64,000 nucleotides of DNA from Uloborus plumipes (Eukaryota > Arthropoda > Arachnida > Araneae > Uloboridae). Of this stretch, positions 1-10,698 are shown piece by piece (position 1 is the stretch's first letter; every line of letters begins with the position of its first letter). The translations under genes were made by a program, and so were the position numbers. The notes beneath the pieces are model-generated. The model was not told where the DNA came from. It was given only the letters and a program-made list of their open reading frames with translations, and did not search any database. Where the stretch lies: NCBI GenBank assembly GCA_038373865.1, contig JAXGGA010005783.1, positions 1 to 64,000 of the forward strand. Reading direction: 5' to 3'.

Positions 1-71
1 TGCTATATCAATTATTTTACAAATGCCCTTTTAATTTTATACCACGGGCAAAGCCGTGCGGGTACCGCTAG
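1..71 (+). mobile_element. Helitron 3' end (truncated by window start)
   Basis: The first 71 bases match 2757-2826 almost base for base. They end in a hairpin (CACGG-loop-CCGTG, 43-58), then a short spacer and CTAG at 68-71 followed by T. A hairpin about 10 nt before CTRR with a T after it is the standard Helitron 3' terminus. The rest of the element lies outside the window. No Rep/helicase coding is visible, so it is probably a non-autonomous copy of the same family as 1133-2826. Confidence 0.75.
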
Positions 72-539
72 TTTTAAAATAAAACGTTAATTAAATTATT
101 GAACTATTGAGAATTCTGAGATATTCATTTCTTTCCGTTGCCATTTTAAATTAAAACGTTAATTAAATTATTGAACTTTTTAAAATTAAAGAGTGTTATT
201 TTTTTCCGTTGTCATTTTGAATACGTGTTACAACAAAGTTCTAACAATTGTTTTTATTCTAATTCATGACTTATATTTTTTCTCTGGTACCATTTTAAAA
301 ATGTGCTCTTAAATAAAATTGCAATTGCTTTTTTTAGAAGGAAATTTTTTTGCTGCGATCTAAATATTAAAACAACTTTTTCGTTTAGAATTTTACAATT
401 AATTTTACAGGAAGAAAGCGGTTTGGAAATAATTCTTTTTGGAATGGAATTTTATTTGTTATTTAGAGAGAGTGCTTAGTATGCGCTACTTGACATGGTC
501 TTTATTTCTGAGGAAGCATGTGCAAATAATTCTATAGAC

Positions 540-700
540 TTTTTGATGCAGGAAAAGCGTTTTAGCGAGCCGCTTTTACCTAGAGTAGTTTGTCGAAATT
601 TTCCTTGGTACTTTAAAGGCGAGCCGCTTTGGCGGCGAGTAGTTTTCTCAAACTGCCTTCACTACATTAAAGCCCGTGCAACGCCGGGCCACTCAGCTAG
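540..700 (+). mobile_element. Second Helitron 3' end, different subfamily
   Basis: A hairpin GCCCGTGCAACGCCGGGC (672-689) is followed by CACTCAG and CTAG (697-700), with T next: a Helitron-type 3' terminus. The hairpin sequence is closer to the minus-strand element at 23787-24409 than to the one at 1-71. Upstream, GCGAGCCGCTTT is repeated at 565 and 619. An 89-codon frame runs through this end (495-764), but it crosses the terminus and matches nothing I recognise. The left end was not found; the start given is only where recognisable structure begins. Confidence 0.6.
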
Positions 701-794
701 TATTAGCATAAAAGTGAAAGAAAAGTCCCAAAGTACAGAAAAGTTATCCAAAATACGGCAATAATAATAATAAAAGCCCTTAAAACAAAATTTA

Positions 795-1040
795 CGGGTT
801 TGGTGGATGAAGGGAGGCTATGTTACATTTTTTAAAAAATAAAATCAGGACACAGGTGAGAAATGGATATAGGCAAGCAAATAAAACGTAGTACATCAAA
901 AAATAGATGTCATTAAACTAATTCCATTCGCTCATTTAACGTCAAAGCCAGAAAACGAAAAAACTGCAACAATGAACTTTGTGCCTAAATGACTCTAAAT
1001 TAGAGTTCTGTTTCATAACCTATTCATCTCTCAAGTCCAT
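795..1040 (+). repeat. Dispersed repeat family A, copy 1
   Basis: This stretch is recognisably the same as 30803-31075 (same strand) and 55288-55475 (opposite strand). Shared landmarks in order are GGGTTTGG.GGAT, CTATGTTACATTTTTT, a TAAGCAA block, ACATCAAAAA.TAGATGT and AGCCAGAAAAC.AAA. No coding frame is conserved between copies. The class is unknown; it sits between two Helitrons. Confidence 0.6.
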
Positions 1041-1641
1041 CAATTATCAAAAAGGTTCGAAGTTATCTAGTCGCTCAGTGTGAACGACGGCGATATCTTA
1101 CGTAAACTGTGATGTAAAATAACTTGTTTTAATCTCTACTAATAATAAAGCTGAAGGTTTGTCTGTCTTTCTTTCTGTCTGTTACGCGCGTAGCGCCAAA
1201 ACCGTTCGGTCGATTTTCATGCCACTTGGCACAAAATTAGTTTGTAGCATGTAGTTTTGCACCTCGAAGCGATTTTTCGAAAATTCCATTTCGTTCTTTT
1301 TCTATTCGAATTCTTAGCGGAAATTCGATAAAATAGGGAAGAAATATTTCACACACATTTTCAAGTCTTATGTCATTCGAAAGCTTAAAATTTTCTGCAC
1401 AAAATGAAGTTTTTTCGAAGTTTCTACGATCATCAGGAGAGCTGTAACAATTGTTTTTAGAATCCCGAAATTCAAGGCTTACCTTCAGTAAAGCAAGCCA
1501 AACGATTCTAAAATGGTTGAGCTCTAGAATAAAATTTGTTTGAAAAGAGAGATAAAATGAATTATTTTATCAACGGAAATCAACTTTTCATGTTGTTACT
1601 ATGGTTACGTGTTCATACTTATTTTTGTTTCGTTCTTTTTC

Positions 1642-1934
1642 CAGGGTTGCCAGCGTCAATCTTCGTAGGCTACGGCCAGACGTAGTATTTTTGATTCTAC
1701 GGTAGTATTTTTTCGGCCCAAATAAGGAGCGTAGTATTTTTCTGGCAACCCTGTTTCCAATACACTAATGACTTAATTAAAAGATTTGGCGGATTTTTTT
1801 TTTTTTTTTTCATTTTCATAGATTTCGCATTTCAGCAACATTGATTTTGGCAACGTTTGGAAACAGTAGTATTTTGTAATATTTTTTTTAGAGGAGGCGT
1901 AGTATTTTTTTGTTCCAATTCTCTGGCAACCCTG
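1642..1934. mobile_element. hAT-type MITE nested in the Helitron
   Basis: The terminal inverted repeat is CAGGGTTGCCAG (1642) and CTGGCAACCCTG (ending 1934). It is flanked by a perfect 8-bp duplication TCTTTTTC at 1634-1641 and 1935-1942. An 8-bp duplication with CAGGG ends is characteristic of hAT elements. Inside, GTAGTATTTT recurs at 1682, 1702, 1731, 1866 and 1899, and an extra CTGGCAACCCTG sits at 1742-1753. That suggests an internal duplication or an insertion of one copy into another. It has no coding capacity. Confidence 0.8.
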
Positions 1935-2256
1935 TCTTTTTCCCGGTGAAGATGCTTTGGGACCCTGCTTGGCGCGTTTTCAAAAAGTCAACTACGCAAA
2001 ATAGCTAGGGTTACCACGCTTGACGCGCCTATCGTTCATTTAGCGAGAAAAGGGTACCTAAAGCACAGATTAACGAAATATCGTATCAATTGCGATATTG
2101 CATCGTTTTTTTAAAGTGTTTCATTTCGGAAAATGTATTGTTTTGTTTTTTAAGCTAGGAAAGAAAACTTTCTTCTTCTTTTAAACTTTGGTAAGATTTC
2201 TGTTGGTTCCTGTTACCAACAAAATTGTTCTTATTTTCTCTTTTGGCTTATTTTTG

Positions 2257-2720
2257 TCCATCTCCCTTGGGGCTGCATTCGAATATTCCAAGGGGGTGTT
2301 TTACCCCATTTATCGGGTAAATCAGTGTTTTCAATGCAAGGTGATATGAATTGGTTAACAAAAGTGATATGAATTGGCGCGACCACTTGGCGATATATCG
2401 CCAAGCTTTTGATCGCCAAGTATTTGACGCCAATTGGCGAATTTTTTTTTTTTTTTTGATTTAGGTTCAATTTGGCGCTGTTGGCGATATTTTGCGAAAA
2501 ATCCACTGAATGATGTTAAAATCGACGATATTTAGGAGATTAATCATTGTAAAGCATTTTTTTGCATTGTTTCGTAGCAAACTAGGAATACAAACGTTTG
2601 AATTGTTATCTTGCTCACTCCAAGCACTATTTTAGCACTTAAGGCATCTACTAAGAAATTTACACGTAAAATTAAGTAGTGTGGGGTCCATATCAGATCT
2701 TTATATCACTTTGAAGGAAT
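2257..2720 (+). repeat. Dispersed repeat family B, copy inside the Helitron
   Basis: This block runs from a CCATCTCCCTTGGGG start through CACTTGGCGATATATCGCC-type text, ATTTTGCGAAAAA and ATTGTTATCTTGCTCACTC, to a TGGGGTCC segment. The same order of landmarks appears at 12365-12835 (plus strand) and 13158-13560 (minus strand). Either the Helitron captured it or the other copies are Helitron fragments. Short frames in it are not conserved. Confidence 0.65.
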
Positions 2721-2828
2721 TATAGTTGAATAAAACTAAAATAGAGCATTTTTTCTGCTATATCAATTATTTTACAAATGAACTTTTAATTTTATACCAC
2801 GGGCAAAGCCGTGCGGGTACCGCTAGTT

Positions 2829-5385
2829 AGTAGAAATAAACAAGTTGCATTTAAACGAGTAATACAACTTTTAACCAGGAAAATGATATTTCGAAATGTT
2901 CAAAAAATATTCACTTGCAAATAAATAAATAATTAAGAAGGTGAATGAAGCGAAACATTTGAGTAAGATGCGGCTGGATTAATGGTCTACAAAAAAAAAA
3001 AAAAAAAATTTTTTTGGTCAGGTTGACATGAAACACGTAACTCGCTATCTACAAGTCCCAATGACAATAGAACGAGAAACATCTATATACTTAAAATCTA
3101 AGTCAATAGTAATCTTAATTGCTTAAAGACCGGAATTTTTTTTCTTACGATTTGTAAATTATATGTCTTTAATGCTCCCTATTCTTCTTCACTATTTTTA
3201 AACATTTAAAAGCTCGTTGTAAAAGAAAAGTGGTAAATGTATGATAAAATTGCATTAAGTTAAGAAAATTAAGCTTGCTTTAACTCGGAGGTAAAACAAC
3301 GCAGGAAAAAATAAACATAAAATGCCTTTTTAGTGTTTACACTATTTAGTTTAAAAGGACCAATTAAATATATTTTTTGGATAAAACTAATAACTATGGG
3401 AAAATAAGTCTTTTCAAAGAGTCAAGATTGTTTTTTAAATCAGTGAATTCTCTATTCTTAAGGAGATAGAAAGGGATATTTTTTTAGCCAATACATTTCA
3501 GCTTCTTATACTTAGGTCTTTTACGTAGGCAACCTAAGTTTTTCACGTTCAGAAAAGAAGTTAGCTTTCGTTTGATATACAAATGACTGTATTCGATGGG
3601 TGGAGAAATACTGCACCCGGATCTCGTACAATAAAATGCGCGAATGCCGGCGATGACTATTATGAAGATTATTACACATGTATGTTGTTTTTATTGCTCA
3701 TTCCATTGTATGAACCCCAGTCCTAGAATTTAAGAGAAACCTTGTAGTTTTTCAAATAATCAGGGCTGGATTCAGCTCCAATTTGTCCTGAAATTTTACT
3801 TCCCTAGAAACTTTGAAAAAAAAATCTACTTTAAAAAACAAATTAAATCTTGCAAATGGAGTGGTGCTCCAAAAATTAAGGAATCAACTTTTGTTGTCAA
3901 TAACTTCTTTTTGGGGGGGGGGGAAGTCAGGCGGCAGATCAAACATTTTCCCAGGTAGATATCAAAATTATTCAAGTTCTTTGTATGTATAAAAAAATAC
4001 GTGTCAAGATGTATGGCTGAATTTTCGATGAATTTTGACATATGTGTATGTATGATATTTTTTGTAGAAGTTAGTCCGTGAAGTTAAAGAAGAGTAAATA
4101 TCACATATTAATTATCGAATTGGTAGGGTACATCACGCACATCAATGACTTTTTTATCACGGGGCATATATACTATAATTTCATTATCAAAAATTAAAGA
4201 TTTATTGCCATTCACTAAAAATGCTTTTTGAGGCAATTTCTATAAAATACATAATCAGCGCTTAATTAAATAGTATTAACTAAAAGCCTCATCTAAGCTT
4301 AGGAGTTATTATTTATTAAAATTTCCTTGCAATCCTTTTATCATAGAATGATGTGATTCAAAAAACATAACTTCAATAAAAATGATGCGTTCCTAAATTC
4401 CTATTTTGAGCTTAACTCATCAATGCTTAAAAGTGGGATCTCTTTCTTAGAAGCAATGAACAAAAGAAGCTTTTTTTCTTAAGTATCTTTTCAAAATTAC
4501 TGATGCTGCAAAGTTCAAAGCATAATCCCTATTGTTAAAAATTCATATTTTGTGCTGCTTATTGTTGAAGATCAAAGCACGTCATGGTATATTAAAAGAT
4601 ATAATTTATTTCTTTATCTTCTAGCTTTTACAGACATTTAATTAAAGTTTTAAAAGTAGCAGCCAAAAATGATACAAATTTGAAATGGAAATTTTGCCTT
4701 GAGAATACGCTTTTATAGTTTCGCGTTTAGAGCTCAAGAAATCTCCTTTTTTAATTTTTAGAAAAGAAAAATAGTTAGATGACGGCACTAAATAAAATGT
4801 AATAAGTAAAATTCTTTCTCTATCTAAACATACGGTTTTCTGACTTTCGGGAAATCAAAACTATCATCATAAATATTATTTCACAAAGTTTTTTTTTGTG
4901 AGAATAGGCTAACTTCTTCAGCATTTTATCAAATTTCATAAGAAATATTAATGTTTAATCAAGTCTACTTTCTGATTCAAAATGATCTTGATTCAATTAT
5001 CTTATCAATATGAGACACTAAGTTTATTTAATGAACATAACTATTTTTATATTTCTGTTCTCTTTTTTCTTAGTTTAAATGTAAATCTTAAAAAAAAAAA
5101 TTTCTATGAGAAGTTTATTTTAGTTTTTTTAGTTTCAGCTTTGAGCTCAAATATTAAGAAAAAAAACAACTTTAATATTCGGGGCATTTCATGCAAAAAT
5201 ATCTGTATGTCTTATGTTTAAATGTAAATATGTTTCGTTTCATACAGAAACATATACAAGCAGAAAAGGGAGGATATTGTAAATAGCAATGTTTATTTCA
5301 CAAAAAAGAGAAACATTTCAGAGTTATAGTTGTTTCGGCGAAAAAACTATTTTATTTTGTTTTTTATTACCCAATGCTTCAATGC
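2829..5385. other. No gene or recognised element seen
   Basis: A/T-rich sequence with homopolymers (an A run near 2991-3008, a G run near 3914-3923). The few 70-80 codon frames are rich in F, K, N and I, as expected by chance at this composition. I see no repeat termini, tRNA boxes or protein motifs. Confidence 0.6.
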
Positions 5386-5390
5386 GTAAC

Positions 5391-5463
5391 GATTCAGTAG
5401 CTCATTTGTTTCAAGCGTCGTGCCAGTAATATGAAGGTTGTGTGTTCGAATCCACTAGGCCCG
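5391..5463 (+). pseudogene. tRNA-like fossil or SINE head
   Basis: A good A-box match TAGCTCATTTG (5398-5408) is followed 46 nt later by a B-box GTTCGAATC (5444-5452), the spacing of a tRNA gene. The acceptor arms do not pair (GATTCAG against AGGCCCG) and the T stem is broken, so this is not a working tRNA. It could be a tRNA pseudogene or the Pol III promoter of a tRNA-derived SINE. I could not find a SINE body or A-rich tail with confidence. Confidence 0.45.
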
Positions 5464-6279
5464 AAAAAAACCGTTCTTTTAAATTATTAATTATTTCAGG
5501 TAAACGGAATTGAAAAGGAATAATGGATACCATAAAATGGGCTGTATATGAACAGCGGGGTGATTCAGAACAAAACTTCCCGATCACACAAAGAAATTCT
5601 TCATAAATATACCGTCGGGTATTTTTGGCAGTTAAATTTTTTTTAGAAAAATAATATTATAAGAAAAAGGAACAAATATTTTTGTCATTCTGGCAACACT
5701 ATTGGCTTCTGTGCAAGGGTACAAGCGTTGCGCTAAAAAACATCAAGTTTTCATGGTCTGCAATACTTTGTATGTAAGTACAGTCCCCTTTATATCTCAA
5801 ATCTAAGAATTGTATTCTTTGATCATGCATATCTCTGAGCCGCAGAGTACCACATTAGAAGAGACAAAATATTTTAATTGTGGCATAAAAATGAAAAATT
5901 CTTCATAATGTCATAGGATAAGGATTTGTGGGGTGAATTGGAACACTTTGTTCTGCTGTACTAATTCAAACTTACTGAAAGAAAACAGTTTGAAAGTCAA
6001 GATTCTAACCCCAATTCTTCTACTTAAGACAAGGACAAGGATTTATTAGTTTATCCCTTCTCGTTAGCAACTAGATCTTAGAATGACCGAAAGTTGCAGA
6101 TTTAAAAAGATTTTTGCTCCAGGAGGCTTCTTTTTACTTAAAATACATGGGGGAAAGTCATACAGACTTTATGTAGCATAAGTCCAGCACACAGACAATG
6201 ATGAATAACGGGGAAAATCTTACAGGACAATCCCCGAAACCCAGAGAAACTAAAGAAAAGGCAGCGTTCATCCAAGAAG

Positions 6280-6335
6280 ATGTTATATATATATAATATA
6301 TATATTATATATATAATATATATAACATATATATT
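6280..6335. repeat. (AT)-rich microsatellite
   Basis: Near-pure alternating TATA blocks with occasional AA/TT interruptions, partly palindromic. The frame across it on the minus strand (6138-6362) is an artefact of the simple repeat. Confidence 0.85.
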
Positions 6336-6418
6336 TCTAAAAAAACTTAAACTAAACCACAACTGTTAGTTTTAAGGATAAGTACATATTTGTGGACGAC
6401 ATGAGTGACTTCAATTTA

Positions 6419-7810
6419 CACTGCTCGACATTGAAAATGCAACACCAAGAAGGAGTGGTCAGAAATTCATGCAAATTTTACCGTAGACGCACGTCACTGA
6501 GTTATGCAAATGATATGAAATGCGCAGCTCTCCGACGCACGTGAAGCAAGATATAAGAGAATGAAGTTGAAAAGTGGGCTATGTTCATGTTGGTTTTTCT
6601 GCCAGACTAATTATCGGAGAAATTTGGTTTTTGTCTCGAAAGATACGTGTGATAGGAGGAAATGCCACGCCGTCCTCAACGAAGACACTTCCAGCATATA
6701 GACGACTTTACAAGGGGTATGGTGATCGGACTGAGAAGGTGAGGTTGTTCCATAAGTCAAATTGCAGCTGATACCCACATGGATGCAAGCACTGTGCATC
6801 GGCTGTGTCGGAGATGGTTGGAAAGAGGAAATGTAGCCACATTGAGGGGTGCAGGTGCAGCCAGAGTGACGTCAGACCGCTTGGATCGACGGATTCACCG
6901 ACAAGCTGTGGCGGAACCGCAAGTCACTTGTACGTCGATTCTGCAGCACGTGCAAGGTACCCTGGATGTTCCTGTGTCGACCAGAACCATTTCCCGTCGA
7001 CTGGTTGCACGTGCCTGCAATCACGGCGCCCGCTAAGAAGACTGCCATTGATCTCACAGCACAGACTCCAACGTTTGGAATGGTGCCGGACCAGAGCGAC
7101 GTGGATGGCAGAATGGCAAACCGTAGTGTTCTCAGATGAGTCCCGCTTCTGTTTGTCTAGCGATAGTCATCGCATACGTGTGTGGCGTCGACGTGGAGAA
7201 AGATCGAATCCGGCAGTAACTGTGGAACGCCCCACAGCGCGACAACGTGGCATAATGGTTTGGGGCGCTATTGCATACAATTCCGTATCACCTCTAGTTC
7301 GTATTCGGGGCCACTATGACGGCTCAACGATATGTAGATAATGTACTGCGGCCGGTGGCAATCCCCTACCTTCAGGGTCTGCCAAATGCAATTTTTCAAC
7401 AGGAAAACGCCCGGCCTCACAGTGCTCGAATCAGCCAACATGCTCTACGAGGTGTACAGATGCTTTCCTGGCCACCACACTCTGGGACGTGATTGGACGC
7501 CGTTGGCAGAACCTGCCACTGCCTCGTTCAGAGGACGAACTGTGGCAAATGGTTGAAAGGGAATGGAGTGCCATCCCTCAGGACACCATCCGCAGGCTTA
7601 TTGACTCCATGCCTAGACGTGTTTCTTCGTGCATCGCTGTCCGCGGTGGTCCTACTTCTTACTGAGCCGACGCCGTCCTCGCCCTAAATTTTGCTTATTT
7701 ATTTTGAAATAAATATCACTTATTGTTCCATGCTGTCTCTGTCTTCTGACCAAATTTCATCAATTTCTGACCACTCCTTCTTGGTGTTGCATTTTCAATG
7801 TCGAGCAGTG
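6419..7810 (+). mobile_element. Tc1-like DNA transposon, full length but inactive
   Basis: Terminal inverted repeats begin CACTGCTCGACATTGAAAAT and are identical for 49 nt at both ends. TA duplications flank them (6417-6418 and 7811-7812). The interior encodes a recognisable but broken Tc1-type transposase on the plus strand (see 6662-7664). The near-perfect ends with a damaged gene point to a copy that may have been moved by a helper or has decayed since insertion. It sits inside the 5530-8247 element, so it is the younger of the two. Confidence 0.9.
6662..7664 (+). pseudogene. Tc1-like transposase pseudogene
   Basis: Reading begins at ATG 6662 (MPRRPQRRHFQH...). An in-frame TGA lies just before GCSISQIA, the start of a helix-turn-helix that continues as DASTVHRLCRRW. 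A second paired-like HTH segment follows (VTSDRLDRRIHRQA). The frame shifts near 7036 and again near 7320. The DDE domain shows VFSDESRF (first Asp codon 7135-7137) and GIMVWGAI. At the second position it has QQENARPH, where the family has QQDNARPH, so the catalytic Asp is replaced by Glu (codon 7403-7405). Around 7480 the sequence jumps from SWPPHS to WDVIGRR, removing the stretch that normally carries PDLSPIEH and the third catalytic residue. The enzyme is therefore clearly dead. Family assignment to IS630/Tc1/mariner is firm; the subfamily is not. Confidence 0.85.
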
Positions 7811-8253
7811 TATGTTAAATCTTTGTATTTCAAGTCAAAAGCATTTTTTAAAATTAATTTGAATTTTTCATTAGTTCAAAATTATTTTGAATTTTGACAA
7901 ATCATAAACGTTTACTGGTATAGAAGATCAACTTTTATTTGACAGTAACTATCTGTTCTTGTTCTCCCCCATCAGTATTAATCATGTTTGTGAGACCTAT
8001 TATAGGTTTAATTGAAAAAAAAAGCAACTTGATTTCCGATTGACCCCTATCAGCGGGGTGATTCGGAACACCCCTAAATTCCTATATTTATGAATAATAA
8101 CTGTTCAAAATGTTTTCTCTTTGCTTGGAATATCAAAAGCAAAGCAAGACCAAAGTTTTTACCCAAAAAATTAAATTGAAAAAAAATCTTCTTACTACTA
8201 TTTTTTAACCAAAGCTGAAAAGTTTACCGATTCACCCCATTTTACGGTATTCG

Positions 8254-9370
8254 ACAAAAGCTGTAGTTCAAAGAATAACTGCGCCCGTCATAATTTACAC
8301 GATAGTACACATAACATACCATTTAATAATAAGATAAAAAGGATCAAATTATATTTTAAATAAGTTATTTGATCTTGAATAATATGTTACACAAAAGTAA
8401 TAAATGTTTGAAATCGCAATCGGTAAAACTTTTAAATCAGTAGTTAAATATGCATTATATACTTCGTATTATAAAAAAAACTATGAAACGTTTTTATAAC
8501 AAGTGAAAGTTTTTTTCTGTTAGAGCATCTTTAGGATTCAAGGCGCATTCCTATGCTTTTGAAATTGTTTTCTAAATTTCTTTCCTCGTTTTTCTTACAA
8601 GAAAAAATGTCAACGGAATGATGAATTGTTTCAACCAAACTAATTTAAAAATCGTCTGAGAAACTTTCTTAGTCATGTATGTATTGCTGAATAAAACATT
8701 CCATTTAATAGAAGTTGAATAAATAAGTTTCAATCATACGAAATTTCGCTCACATTAAGAGCCACTCTTGGCAATTGTAGATTGGAAATAATGGAAATTT
8801 AGTTTCCTTTTTTTGAAGCATGATAAAAATATAATTCAAAGCGCACTTGGGAATTATTTTTTCTCTCACAATGAACAAAGATAAGAAGTATTCAAAATTG
8901 CTTTTTGTAAAATTTCATCTTTAAATTTGTAACTTCTTCAAACGTGGAGAGGTTATTAAAACTTTCTGAAAAGCCAAAGTTGTGGCGAAGTGCGTGAGAT
9001 TACACAGCTACAAAATGTCTTTTCATATTTGAAAGAAAATGTGTTGAAGAGTTTGTTGGCTGTAAAGAAAATTAAACTGTTTTAATTCCTAATAGTCTTT
9101 AAGTAAATTAAGATTTTCAAATTAAACTTTTAAGTAAATGAATTGTATTTGTTCTTTGAAAACTATTTTAATCATACTTGAGAAGATGGTGTGCTTCAGT
9201 ATTTATTAAAAGAATGTGCTTCACTGTTTTTACATTGTATTAACTTCTGTATTTTCTGGGATTTTTTATAGTACTAAGGTTTTCTAAAAATAGTTATGTT
9301 TAAATTTTTTTTAATTTGTGCTTTTTTATTGGTGATTTTAGGGGAATAAATAGTTAATATAACAGATAAA
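8254..9370. other. No gene or recognised element seen
   Basis: A/T-rich, without termini, promoter boxes or a protein-like frame that I could recognise. Confidence 0.6.
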
Positions 9371-9375
9371 TTCAA

Positions 9376-9610
9376 TGTTAAAATGGCACAAATGAAGAGG
9401 GATGCTGCAGACACGTGTTTCGGCGTTACAAAGAACGTCTTTTTCAATGCCAAAAATTGTGAGCTAACGGATGCACAAACATCTGACAAAAGCTTTGTCG
9501 GATGTTTGTGCATCCATAACCTCACAATTTATTGCATTAAAAAAGGCGTTCCTTGTAACGCCGAAACACGTGTCTGCAGTATCCCTGCGTACTTGTGCTT
9601 TTTTAACGTT
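9376..9610. repeat. Long near-perfect palindrome (foldback), family C
   Basis: Two arms of about 100 bp face each other with almost no spacer (centre near 9493). The left arm has GATGCTGCAGACACGTGTTT, GGCGTTACAAAGAACG and GATGCACAAACATC. The right arm has the complement in reverse order, ending ATCCCTGCGTACTTGTGC. Pairing extends to GTTAAAA at both outer edges. A diverged half-arm lies at about 9813-9855 and another at 43390-43545. Short frames on both strands are the mirror images of each other and are not genes. Confidence 0.8.
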
Positions 9611-9812
9611 TTATTTATCCTTTACATTTATGCATAAAGGTATTTATATATTTCAAATAGTTAATATTTATGATAAAATTTACGTAAAAACTTTTCATCA
9701 AAACGCACAAACGCACAAATTCACAAAAAAAAGAAAAAAAGAAACAGTGCCTAGACGTAAGTTCGCAAATTATTGGGACAATATATCTTGCCCTTGAAGA
9801 ACAAACTTTTTC

Positions 9813-9855
9813 TTATTGAAAAAGGGTTCCTTGTAATTTCCGAAACGTATATATG
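9813..9855 (+). repeat. Family C fragment
   Basis: TATTGAAAAAGGGTTCCTTG, then TTTCCGAAACG, resembles the arm of the 9376-9610 palindrome and the 43.4-kb copy (CATTGAAAAAGGGTTCCTGG...CCGAAACAGGTGT). Confidence 0.5.
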
Positions 9856-10690
9856 TTTTACAACGTTGCCTTATCCCGTTCAGTTATTAGAAATAAATTC
9901 CCGAGCACTAATTGTGAATGAAAAAAAAAAGTTTCTGAAGTGGATGTGATACATAATGACATTAGCAAGTATACTTATAACTCCAAATTGAGTATATTTA
10001 AAAGCTATCTTGCTCTTTTATTGACACATCTGTAAAGTAATTTCAGCTCGTAGTTGACACTCTTAGACAAAGACAGCATCAAAATTAACATTCATTCATT
10101 TTTCAGAGCTTGAGACAATTTTGACAGCTATTTCCAAACGAAAAATGATCTGGTGTTTTTAATACGGCTTTTCGAGGTTACTGGAGCTTTAAAGATCTGT
10201 TCCCTCTCCTCTCCGTTTTACTGAATAGATTTATTGACATCCTTGGCGGGTATTTGCATGGCCATTGTTGGAGGTTATGAATTTTTCACATCGCATTTTG
10301 ATGCATTTGTGCCTCTCATAAAGGCTCCTTCTTTTGGTCATCTAGTTTTCAGTTGATCGCATCTTCACTCAAAATGCAGATTTTATTCAACATCTCTTGG
10401 ATCCTGGAATAGCTCGATCGCAAAGAGCGATCTGGTGGAATGAAATCGTCTTAGGATCTCGACAGCATGTTCTAGTTTATTTCCAAGGCAAATATTTATC
10501 TTTTTCGAAATTAGAATTTTATCAGCAGATCTTAGATCTTTATGTCGTAGACTGTAAAAGAGTACCATGTTTTTTAAATGAAAAGTTTACTTTTGTGAAT
10601 GTGTTTCCTTTAGTGCTGATTGGATATAAGGAATAGGGCACAAAGTTCACCAACAGACTGATCATGCTAAAGAAAGTATGCAACGTTTTA
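9856..10690. other. No gene or recognised element seen
   Basis: A/T-rich. The two overlapping frames at 10383-10636 on opposite strands share only a small palindromic CTCGATCG/GAGCGATC region and resemble no protein I know. Confidence 0.55.
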
Positions 10691-10698
10691 TGATAGTA

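Larger units (their letters stand above)
1133..2826 (+). mobile_element. Non-autonomous Helitron, complete end to end
   Basis: The left end TCTCTACTAATAATAAAGC follows an A (1132). The right end has hairpin CACGG-loop-CCGTG (2798-2813), then CTAG (2823-2826) and a T. So the copy reads A|TC...CTAG|T, the expected Helitron insertion with no target duplication. At 1694 bp it has no RepHel frame, so it must depend on a helper. It carries a nested hAT-like MITE (1642-1934) and a block (about 2257-2720) that also occurs twice near 12-13.5 kb. The last 70 bp nearly equal the Helitron end at window position 1-71, suggesting recent shared activity. Confidence 0.8.
5530..8247. mobile_element. Probable TA-flanked element split by a Tc1 insertion
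   Basis: The left end is CCATAAAATGGG after TA (5528-5529). The right end is CCCATTTTACGG before TA (8248-8249), an imperfect inverted repeat. The subterminal motif GGGGTGATTCGGAAC or close variants lies at about 5558, 5935 and 8057, and its complement is next to the right end (CCGATTCACCCC, 8227). The 1392-bp Tc1-like element at 6419-7810 is inserted inside; without it the host element would be about 1.3 kb. It has no coding capacity. Boundaries rest on short diverged ends. Confidence 0.5.

Noticed and set aside
495..764. 89-codon frame near the window start
   Set aside because: It runs through a Helitron 3' hairpin and CTAG end, so it spans a mobile-element boundary.
5391..5463. Functional tRNA gene
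   Set aside because: A and B boxes are present but acceptor and T stems do not pair.
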